Below are positions 1 to 6,050 of a stretch of DNA of 10,613 bases, piece after piece. The stretch comes from CAZTYW01 sp964617695 (GTDB lineage: Bacteria; Chloroflexota; Dehalococcoidia; UBA2247; RBG-13-53-26): contig CAZTYW010000070.1 of the NCBI GenBank assembly GCA_964617695.1, positions 1 to 10,613 of the forward strand, in the 5' to 3' direction. Every line of letters begins with the position of its first letter. Position 1 is the stretch's first letter. The position numbers and the translations under genes are program-made. The notes beneath the pieces are model-generated. The model had not been told where the DNA came from, made no database searches, and saw only the letters and a program-made list of their open reading frames with translations.

Positions 1-1257
1 GAACAGGATGTTATAGTTGGCAGGGTCATCCCCGGCTTCTTCAACACCGTGGACAATGAAATGGCTGCCGCCAAACCGGCAGACGAGACTTCGGCATACG
101 ATATACTGGCAGCGATTCCCTTCTTGGGTCCGAGCGCATCCGCCGGCTGGGTAGCTGACGTGGAGGCGGGAAAGAACTATGCCGATCGCTTCTTTGTGTG
201 GATGTTGAAGGGCGCCGTTCAGGCCAACCCCACGGGCTATGGTCTTCCTGCCGATGCCACCAATGAGGAAATCGAGGCTGCGGCCCTGGCTTTTGCCATA
301 CCCGCGTTCACCTACGGCACGGCGGGCTCCATGTACCCCACGAAGCAAGCATCGCTGATACCCGCCGGTAAGACATGGGAGGAGTTGACCCCGACCGAGC
401 AGGCAACCATCAACGCCACGGTGTACAACATGCTGCCTTCGGTATTCACCAGTGACGCCGAGCGTGACGCCGTGAGGGAGGCGATGGCCCAGGCGCTGTT
501 TGGGGCGTCGTACGCCGACGCCACCACCGACGAGAAGGCCATGGTTGACAGGGCCATTTTCGGTGCACCCATAGGTTCGCCTGTTGGTCTGCCCGACGAC
601 CCCAAAGAAAGGGAATACATTGACTTTGCTGCGGTGCCGGGAGCCATTCTGGGCTGGGGAGAGGAACTCGCCGATGCAAAGGACCTGGACCAGAACCTGG
701 GCTATCTGGTACTGAACAGCAGCGTAGGTTACTCGGCGGCCGAGGGCTGGAAGGCCGACGTGGAGGGCGGTGCGCACGTACGAACGGCCTTCTTCCGATG
801 GCTGTCAAAGGAGTCTGTGAGCCAGTCAGCCGGCCTTGCCTCTCTGATCCAGCAGAGTCAGGTTGAGTTCTCCTTCACGATAACCAACCCGAACGACTAC
901 GAGATCAGCCTGGACCAGTTGATGATAAACTTCCAGGTTGACACCACCACCACGCCAATCTCTGCTGTCGATGCGGCGAAGCTGGCCATTGGTGACAAGA
1001 TCTGGATACCGGCCGACGGGGAAATCACCCTGCCATTTTCGGCAACGGTGAACACGATTCAGATGATCACCTGGATGGCTGTTGCAGGCGTGGAGACCAA
1101 CGCCGCCAGGGCGCGGGCGGCCGATGTGTGGGCACAGATACACCCGGCCGACGGCTCGGCGGGCACGGCGGAGTGGGACATCAGTATCGATGCCACCATA
1201 TCCAGCGAGGAAGAGACCATCACTGAAACCTACGAGCTTGAATGGCCGACCAGTTGA
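1..1257 (+). CDS. Partial gene: probable exported/surface protein with internal repeats and C-terminal LEA2/WHy-like domain
   Basis: The reading frame is open from base 1 to a TGA at 1255-1257. The start lies outside the window, and the GTG at 49 is probably an internal valine. About 418 residues are visible. The last ~130 (from about 856) resemble the LEA type 2/WHy fold: alternating beta-strand hydrophobicity around the motif FTITNPNDYEISLDQL, in which an NPN turn is followed by a spaced leucine pattern. Upstream are two copies of a GW-ADVE-G-FF-W-K module (145-213 and 745-813, 11 of 23 residues identical). Between them are three looser ~25-residue helical repeats with an AT-(D/N)E-(E/K) core. 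The protein is acidic with few cysteines, as expected of an exported or surface protein, but any signal peptide would be upstream. The function is unknown; known LEA2/WHy proteins are linked to desiccation or stress. The domain call is by eye, so the coding call is firm and the name is not. Confidence 0.75.
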   Translation, partial: EQDVIVGRVIPGFFNTVDNEMAAAKPADETSAYDILAAIPFLGPSASAGWVADVEAGKNYADRFFVWMLKGAVQANPTGYGLPADATNEEIEAAALAFAIPAFTYGTAGSMYPTKQASLIPAGKTWEELTPTEQATINATVYNMLPSVFTSDAERDAVREAMAQALFGASYADATTDEKAMVDRAIFGAPIGSPVGLPDDPKEREYIDFAAVPGAILGWGEELADAKDLDQNLGYLVLNSSVGYSAAEGWKADVEGGAHVRTAFFRWLSKESVSQSAGLASLIQQSQVEFSFTITNPNDYEISLDQLMINFQVDTTTTPISAVDAAKLAIGDKIWIPADGEITLPFSATVNTIQMITWMAVAGVETNAARARAADVWAQIHPADGSAGTAEWDISIDATISSEEETITETYELEWPTS

Positions 1258-1290
1258 CCTCCTGAATCTGGGACGTCAGTGTATAGAACT

Positions 1291-1316
1291 GGAGGGGGAC
1301 ACCGATGTCCCCCTCC
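1291..1316. terminator. Perfect 11-bp hairpin between convergent genes, likely bidirectional terminator
   Basis: GGAGGGGGACA at 1291-1301 is the exact reverse complement of TGTCCCCCTCC at 1306-1316, with a 4-base CCGA loop. It lies 33 bp past the stop of the left-edge gene and 44 bp past the stop of dnaE on the other strand. That is where a shared terminator for convergent genes belongs. Neither side has a clear T tract, so classical intrinsic termination is not proven. It could instead block 3' exonucleases or be a dispersed palindrome. Confidence 0.6.
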
Positions 1317-1360
1317 GGGGTCGTTGTGTTCAAGGCAGTTGTCGTAGCGTGGGATATTGC

Positions 1361-4300
1361 CTACCCTCGCAGTGAGAGTCCTCCTTCCCCTACGAGCTGC
1401 GCCAGCCGCTGGTGAAGTTCCGGACAGTACCCCGTGCTGAGGCTGGGCATCTCCAAACTTACCAGCCCGCCGTCAGCAGCAATAGTCAGGTATACCTCGT
1501 CTTCACCCTGGTACTCCCTGAGGACATCGAGAATGCGATAGAAGCGGTCCAGGTCTTCCTGCTCATTCTCCGTCTGTGTTATGGTTATCACCAGCCTGCT
1601 CTTCACCGGCCCAGGAGCCCCGGCAACCGCCTCTAACGGCTCCGGTTCCATTTCCTCAGGGGTATACTGGCTAACCTGCTCGCAGACCAACTGTATCTCG
1701 TCCTGCCTGGCCCTGACCTTCGCCTGCACCAGGAGAGTATTGCCGTCCACCCACAGTTCTCTTGTCTGCTCGTAGACGTCTGCCCAGCAACTGACTTCAA
1801 TGCTGCCCACCAGGTCCTCCAGGACTGCCCTGACAAAAGGACGCCCGTTCCTGGTGGCGCCCTCCCTGACCGAAGTGACCAGACCGGCCACCGTCACCAC
1901 CTGCCCCACCATTTCCCCGTCGATCTGCCCGCAGAAAGCCGTCGTATTCGAACCTGCAACATGCGCAGCCCGGGCGAGGGGATGTTCCGACAGGTAGGCA
2001 CCCAGCAGCTCCTTCTCCCAGACCAGCTTCTCCTTCTGCGGCAGATCAACGTCCTCCAGCTCCAACTCCGGCAGCGGCATGGCAACGGCAGACCCCCACA
2101 GATCGAACATACTGGCCTGTCCCGATTCCTTCAGCCTCTGCTCGTGCTGCGACAGCCCCAGAATTCGGTCAACCCGGTTCAGCAGCGCTCCCCGGTTGCC
2201 CAGCGAGTCCATAGCCCCGGCCTTGATCAGGCTTTCCATCACCCTCTTGTTCATGCCGCGGAGGTCGGCCCTGCGGCAGAAGTCCTCAATGGACTTGAAA
2301 GGCCCGCCTGCCTCCCGGGCTCTGAGGATGGGGTCGACGGCAGCGAGCCCAACGTTCTTTATGTCAGCCAGCCCGAAACGTACCGCACGCTCCCCGTCTG
2401 CCTCAATGCCGAAAGTGGCCCCGCTATGGTTAACCTCCGGGGGCAGGACCCTGACACCAAGCCTCTGGCACTCGGCCACCGCCACAGCCACCTTGTCCTG
2501 CTGGCCGCTGTGTACGGCAAGCAGCGCCGTCATATACTCCAGAGGATAGTTCGCCTTCAGATAGGCAGTCTGATAGGCGATCATGGCATAGCTGACACTG
2601 TGGGCCTTGTTGAAGGCATAGCCGGCGAAAGGCTCTATAAGGGTAAAGACCTCCTCGGCCACTCCGGGCGAAAAGCTCTTTCGCTTGGCCCCGTCGACAA
2701 AGCGCTTTTTTTCCCTGCGCATTATCTCGGGGACCTTCTTACCCATCGCCTTGCGAACGACATCGGCTTCGCCCAGGCTGTAGCCAGCAAAGGTCTGCAC
2801 GATGAATAGCACCTGGTCCTGATACACGATGACGCCGTGAGTCTCTTCCAGAATGTCCGCCAGAGCCGGATGAGGATACCGGATGGGCTGCAGGCCCTCT
2901 TTGGCTCTGATGAAAGTCGGGATGTGTTCCTTCGGGCCAGGGCGGTAGAGGGCCACCATGGCGGCAACATCACTGAAGGTCGCCGGCCTGAGTTCCTTCA
3001 GGTAACGCCTCATGCCCCCACCCTCCAGCTGGAACACGCCGCTGGTCTCTCCACTTGAAAGCATGGCGAAGGTCCTGGCGTCATCCAGAGGAATATGGGA
3101 GAGGTCAAGCTCTATCCCTCTGGTCTGAGCTACGAGGTCCTTGGCTCTGGCCAGGATGGTAAGATTGGCCAGACCCAGCAAATCGAGCTTCAGCAGGCCG
3201 ACCCTGGCGATGTCGTCCATGCTGAACTGGGTCATCACCAGACCACCGGCCTCAGCCCTGCTCACCTGCTGGAGAGGCGTATACTTGACCAGGGGCTCCC
3301 TGGAAATGACCACGCCAGCAGCATGAGTGCTGGCATGGCGGGCCACGCCCTCCAGCTTCATTGCCGAGTCGACGAGCTGGCGTATGATCGAGTCCTCTCG
3401 ATAGATGCGGCCAAACTCAGGATTCTCTTCCAGGGCCTTTCCCAGCGTCATGGCCGGCCCAAAGGGAACCAGCCTGGCCATCTGGTCCACCTGGCTGTAC
3501 GGCATACCCAGGGCTCGGCCCACGTCCCGGAGAGCCGCCCGCGCCCCCAGGGTCCCGAAGGTGATGATCTGGGCCACATGATCCTGTCCATACTTCTCGA
3601 CCACGTAAGATATGACTTCGTCCCGCCGGTCATCCTGGAAGTCGAGATCGATATCCGGCATTTCCTTGCGCTCCACGTTCAGAAAGCGCTCGAAGACGAG
3701 CCGGTGCTTTAGCGGGTCAACGTCGGTGACGCCAAGGCAATACAGGATCAGGCTGGCAGCGGCGCTGCCGCGCACTCCGCAGAGGATGTTCCTTCGCCTG
3801 GCGTAGAACACGATGTCAGACACCACCAGGAAATAGTGCGCAAACTGCGTCTGCCGGACTACCTCCAGCTCATACTCCAGGCGGTCCTTCACCTCGGCCG
3901 AAGGCTCGGCGTAACGCTGGGCCAGACCCTTCCAGCACATCTCGGCCAGGTATTCGTCAGCCGACCTGCCTTCGGGCAATTCCAGCTCAGGAAGGTGAAC
4001 CTGGCCAAAGTCCAGTTCCAGATTGCACGCCTGCGCGATTCGCTCGGTATTCTCCAACGCTTGAGGAATATCGGCGAAGAGCTCCGCCATCTCCTGGGGG
4101 CTCTTGAGGTAGAAGAAGTCCCCTGCCATTCTCATGCGCTGCTCATCATGAACAGACGTATTGGTCTGGATGCAGAGCAGCAGGTCATGCCAGGCGGCGT
4201 CCTGCTTGTCCACGTAGTGAACGTCGTTGGTGGCCACCAGCGGTATGTCCAGCTCCGCACCGAGCGAGACAAGTTGCTCGTTGACCTGTTCCAACTCCGG

Positions 4301-4825
4301 GATTGGATGTCTCTGAATCTCCAGGTAGTAGTCGCCGAAGACCTCTTTGTACCAGCGTGCGCTCTCTTTCGCCTCCTGAATCCGCCCCTCCAGGATGAGT
4401 CGAGGCACCTCACCCTGAACACAGGCGGATAGCGCCACCAGTCCCTCGCACCTGCTGGCCAGGAGTTCTCTATCCACCCTCGGTTTGTAGTAGAAGCCCT
4501 CCAGGTGAGCAGCGGTGCACAACTGGAGCAGGTTCTGGTAGCCTTCCAGGTTCTTGGCCAGCAGGACAAGGTGAAAAGAATTCTTGTCGCCGGAGCCACG
4601 GCTGTGCCGGCTGGACGGAGCCACGTAGAACTCGCAGCCGATGATTGGCCTTACGCCGGCCTCCCTGGCCGCCAGGTAGAACTGGATCACCCCGTACATT
4701 GAGCCGTGGTCGGTAATGGCCAGGCTGTCAAGGCCCAGTTCCCTGGCTCTGGAGACCAACTGGGGAATGCGACACATGCCATCGAGGAGGCTGTACTCGG
4801 TGTGGACGTGCAAATGGGCAAACAT
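1361..4825 (-). CDS. dnaE: DNA polymerase III subunit alpha (DnaE), complete
   Basis: This is the catalytic subunit of the replicative DNA polymerase, adding dNTPs at the replication fork. It has 1154 residues, normal for DnaE1. The order of parts is: PHP domain (1 to ~280) starting HLHVHTEYSLLDG; polymerase core with catalytic Asp391 and Asp393 in PDIDLDFQDD and Asp548 in KLDLLGL; a helix-hairpin-helix stretch near 819-876; a beta-clamp binding motif QASMF at 903-907; an OB-fold near 970-1055; and a C-terminal tail. PHP metal ligands (His6, His8, Asp39/His40, Glu65, His85, His173, Asp201, His203) all appear present, unlike E. coli DnaE. I see no intein or frameshift. The ATG at 4823-4825 is supported by the family-typical N-terminus, an AGGA ribosome site 10 bases upstream and a promoter just before it. 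It is transcribed alone, ends at TAG 1361-1363, and converges on the left-edge gene. Confidence 0.97.
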   Translation of the reverse strand: MFAHLHVHTEYSLLDGMCRIPQLVSRARELGLDSLAITDHGSMYGVIQFYLAAREAGVRPIIGCEFYVAPSSRHSRGSGDKNSFHLVLLAKNLEGYQNLLQLCTAAHLEGFYYKPRVDRELLASRCEGLVALSACVQGEVPRLILEGRIQEAKESARWYKEVFGDYYLEIQRHPIPELEQVNEQLVSLGAELDIPLVATNDVHYVDKQDAAWHDLLLCIQTNTSVHDEQRMRMAGDFFYLKSPQEMAELFADIPQALENTERIAQACNLELDFGQVHLPELELPEGRSADEYLAEMCWKGLAQRYAEPSAEVKDRLEYELEVVRQTQFAHYFLVVSDIVFYARRRNILCGVRGSAAASLILYCLGVTDVDPLKHRLVFERFLNVERKEMPDIDLDFQDDRRDEVISYVVEKYGQDHVAQIITFGTLGARAALRDVGRALGMPYSQVDQMARLVPFGPAMTLGKALEENPEFGRIYREDSIIRQLVDSAMKLEGVARHASTHAAGVVISREPLVKYTPLQQVSRAEAGGLVMTQFSMDDIARVGLLKLDLLGLANLTILARAKDLVAQTRGIELDLSHIPLDDARTFAMLSSGETSGVFQLEGGGMRRYLKELRPATFSDVAAMVALYRPGPKEHIPTFIRAKEGLQPIRYPHPALADILEETHGVIVYQDQVLFIVQTFAGYSLGEADVVRKAMGKKVPEIMRREKKRFVDGAKRKSFSPGVAEEVFTLIEPFAGYAFNKAHSVSYAMIAYQTAYLKANYPLEYMTALLAVHSGQQDKVAVAVAECQRLGVRVLPPEVNHSGATFGIEADGERAVRFGLADIKNVGLAAVDPILRAREAGGPFKSIEDFCRRADLRGMNKRVMESLIKAGAMDSLGNRGALLNRVDRILGLSQHEQRLKESGQASMFDLWGSAVAMPLPELELEDVDLPQKEKLVWEKELLGAYLSEHPLARAAHVAGSNTTAFCGQIDGEMVGQVVTVAGLVTSVREGATRNGRPFVRAVLEDLVGSIEVSCWADVYEQTRELWVDGNTLLVQAKVRARQDEIQLVCEQVSQYTPEEMEPEPLEAVAGAPGPVKSRLVITITQTENEQEDLDRFYRILDVLREYQGEDEVYLTIAADGGLVSLEMPSLSTGYCPELHQRLAQLVGEGGLSLRG

Positions 4826-4854
4826 GGATGACTATTCCTGGGAAGCGCTGAAAC

Positions 4855-4882
4855 ATTATACCACCCACCCAGTCGCCGACAA
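4855..4882 (-). promoter_or_regulatory. Probable sigma70-type promoter of dnaE
   Basis: On the minus strand there is a perfect TATAAT (4855-4860). It is preceded, after a 16-base spacer, by TTGTCG (4877-4882), which matches the -35 consensus at four of six bases. Transcription would begin near 4848, leaving a leader of roughly 23 bases that contains AGGA (4836-4839) before the dnaE ATG. Position and orientation fit dnaE. Confidence 0.65.
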
Positions 4883-4941
4883 AGGCTTCGGCAGGCGCGG
4901 GGTATTCGAAACCTCTGCGTGCGGCAAGGAGAGGGGTGTGT

Positions 4942-4962
4942 CTTTCCCGATGACAGGGAAAG
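4942..4962. repeat. Intergenic hairpin (7-bp stem)
   Basis: CTTTCCC (4942-4948) pairs with GGGAAAG (4956-4962) around a 7-base loop. It resembles, in form and base content, the pyrimidine/purine hairpin at 5157-5177. It is the first of several palindromes in the gene-free region 4826-5495. I found no credible coding frame in that region; the small open frames there lack conserved features and overlap the palindromes. Confidence 0.45.
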
Positions 4963-5014
4963 GCGGAAGGAGGCAAGCCCCGTTGTACAGGCGAAAGACC
5001 TACCGGGTAATCGA

Positions 5015-5039
5015 GGTCGTCCCTGACCCCGAGTACCGA
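5015..5039. repeat. Direct repeat, copy 1 (ends GACCCCGAGTACCGA)
   Basis: The last 15 bases (5025-5039) are identical to 5335-5349, and both copies begin with GGTCG. In each copy the left part can fold: here GGTC (5015-5018) pairs with GACC (5025-5028). The two copies are about 310 bp apart in the same orientation and bracket the central palindromes. Confidence 0.6.
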
Positions 5040-5092
5040 GGCTCAACTCCGCCTGGAAGGGCGAGCCGCTCAGCGAATTAGTTGGCCCGCGG

Positions 5093-5110
5093 GGTCTCCC
5101 CGGGGAGACC
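5093..5110. repeat. Perfect 18-bp palindrome
   Basis: GGTCTCCCC is followed directly by its exact reverse complement GGGGAGACC, with no loop. It lies between the two direct repeats. A perfect palindrome of this length suits a dimeric protein-binding site or a cruciform-type repeat. It is far from either flanking start codon (about 270 bp from dnaE, 385 bp from hsp20), so a role as an operator for those genes is not supported. Confidence 0.5.
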
Positions 5111-5156
5111 GGGGTCTGGGTGTGTGTCTTGGCGCTTCCAGAGGCCAGGCCCACCC

Positions 5157-5177
5157 CCTCTCCCTCGACGGGAGAGG
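5157..5177. repeat. REP/MITE-like hairpin with GTGAGGGTGA tail
   Basis: CCTCTCCC (5157-5164) pairs with GGGAGAGG (5170-5177) over the loop TCGAC, followed by GGTGAGGGTGA (5181-5191). From memory, this pattern of pyrimidine arm, short loop, purine arm and GTGAGGGTGA tail is a very common dispersed intergenic palindrome in bacterial genomes. The hairpin is seen directly; the dispersed nature is inferred. Confidence 0.55.
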
Positions 5178-5189
5178 CCGGGTGAGGGT

Positions 5190-5244
5190 GAACTCCCCCT
5201 CCTCATGTTCTCCTCCCGCCAGGGGAGGAGAGAATCGGGAGTTC
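5190..5244. repeat. Nested inverted repeat (two concentric stems)
   Basis: The outer arms GAACTCCC (5190-5197) and GGGAGTTC (5237-5244) are exact reverse complements. Inside them, TCTCCTCCC (5209-5217) pairs exactly with GGGAGGAGA (5223-5231) over a 5-base loop. The 55-base unit directly follows the hairpin at 5157-5177, so 5157-5244 may be one compound REP- or MITE-like element. It encodes nothing recognisable. Confidence 0.6.
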
Positions 5245-5305
5245 GGTCAGGTCTCTTGCGTGTACCACGGGGCGTGCTTGCTACCTTGTCTGACTGTATT
5301 GGACT

Positions 5306-5349
5306 GGTACGCCCCTTCTCTCAGTGGTCGGGGCGACCCCGAGTACCGA
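5306..5349. repeat. Imperfect inverted repeat containing direct repeat copy 2
   Basis: The outer arms GGTAC (5306-5310) and GTACC (5343-5347), with GCCCC (5311-5315) and GGGGC (5330-5334), can fold together. A competing inner hairpin pairs GGTCG (5326-5330) with CGACC (5334-5338). Bases 5326-5349 are the second copy of the motif at 5015-5039, with 15 identical bases at the end (5335-5349). Two mutually exclusive folds are possible; whether either matters is unknown. Confidence 0.5.
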
Positions 5350-5425
5350 TCTGACGCTACTCAGGCGCGGCGGGGGACTCGCCATCTCTCTACGGCATCT
5401 CTGGCCACGCCCTTTTTTGGCCGGG

Positions 5426-5434
5426 TGTTATAAT
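5426..5434 (+). promoter_or_regulatory. Extended -10 promoter of hsp20(-lon)
   Basis: TGTTATAAT is a perfect TATAAT (5429-5434) preceded by the TG of an extended -10 element. No recognisable -35 lies 16-18 bases upstream, where the sequence is GC-rich and borders a T6 run at 5413-5418. Transcription would start near 5441, giving a leader of about 55 bases to the hsp20 start. The leader carries a strong ribosome site, GGGAGG (5485-5490). I see no CIRCE element and no complete HAIR operator, so heat control is not visible here. Confidence 0.6.
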
Positions 5435-5495
5435 TGGTTCTGAGTATGCTGACCGGCGCTCCTAGAGCACCGCTTGAGGTTGAAGGGAGGAAGTC

Positions 5496-5948
5496 ATGGC
5501 AAGGTCTCCTGACGATTGGCTGACCAGCGTCCAGAGCATGCAGAAGGAGATGGAGCGGTGGCTGAACTACCTGGGGAGTTCAAAGCCACCCTCCGGACGC
5601 TTCGCCCGCATGTGGGAGCCAGCCGTTGACGTTTATGAGACCGCAACAGAGGTGGTGGTACTGATGGAGCTCGCAGGTGTGAAACAGAGCGACATTGAAG
5701 TCGTTGTTGAAGACAACACCCTGGTTGTTAGAGGACAGAGACGAGACGCCACTCCTGGCGCAAAGAAGACCTACTACCAGATGGAAATCCATAGAGGACC
5801 TTTTGAGCGTGGTGTCCTGCTGCCTGCCGAGGTCGATCCAAACAGGACCAGAGCTTCCTTCGAGGACGGAATACTTGAAGTCGTCCTGCCAAAGCTGATC
5901 AAGGAGAGCACGCTCCGGGTAAGGGTGAGGAACCTTGACCAGTCCTGA
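5496..5948 (+). CDS. Small heat shock protein, Hsp20/alpha-crystallin family
   Basis: This is an ATP-independent holdase chaperone that binds unfolding proteins in the cytoplasm and keeps them soluble for refolding or degradation. It has 150 residues, typical for bacterial Hsp20. The N-terminal arm (1-38) is helical and contains Trp residues. The alpha-crystallin domain (~39-134) opens with WEPAVDVYET and carries ELAGVKQSDIEV, the FERGVLLP strand (103-110) and the diagnostic GILEVVLPK near 125-133. The tail LRVRV (140-144) may serve as the I-x-I-like oligomer contact. The ATG is fixed by GGGAGG five bases upstream. lon follows 102 bp downstream on the same strand with no clear promoter between, so co-transcription is likely and fits the function. 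Confidence 0.95.
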   Translation: MARSPDDWLTSVQSMQKEMERWLNYLGSSKPPSGRFARMWEPAVDVYETATEVVVLMELAGVKQSDIEVVVEDNTLVVRGQRRDATPGAKKTYYQMEIHRGPFERGVLLPAEVDPNRTRASFEDGILEVVLPKLIKESTLRVRVRNLDQS

Positions 5949-6050
5949 TGCCCCGGCAGGGCGGTCTGGATTCCACGTGACCATTCTCGTCCGTAAGCCG
6001 CAGTCCTGGTGCGCTGAGTTTGCTTCCAAAACGATAGGCGGAGGCGAGTC

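Noticed and set aside
1961..2809. A 282-codon plus-strand open frame inside dnaE
   Set aside because: It is fully antisense to conserved polymerase core sequence, with no domain and no ribosome site that I can recognise.
1361..4825. Intein or frameshift in dnaE
   Set aside because: The frame is continuous, the length is normal and the catalytic blocks are uninterrupted.
5082..5433. Small plus-strand open frames in the dnaE-hsp20 spacer
   Set aside because: Their composition reflects the GC-rich palindromes they cross. They are Arg/Pro/Ser-rich and have no convincing ribosome site or conserved motif.
5473..5478. CTTGAG as a half-site of an HspR (HAIR) operator before hsp20
   Set aside because: The matching ACTCAAG half is absent at the proper spacing, so this is a chance six-base match.
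5949..6050. A separate lon promoter using TTGACC at 5935-5940
   Set aside because: At the right spacing (5958-5963) the sequence is AGGGCG, nothing like a -10, and no other TATAAT-like site occurs in the gap.
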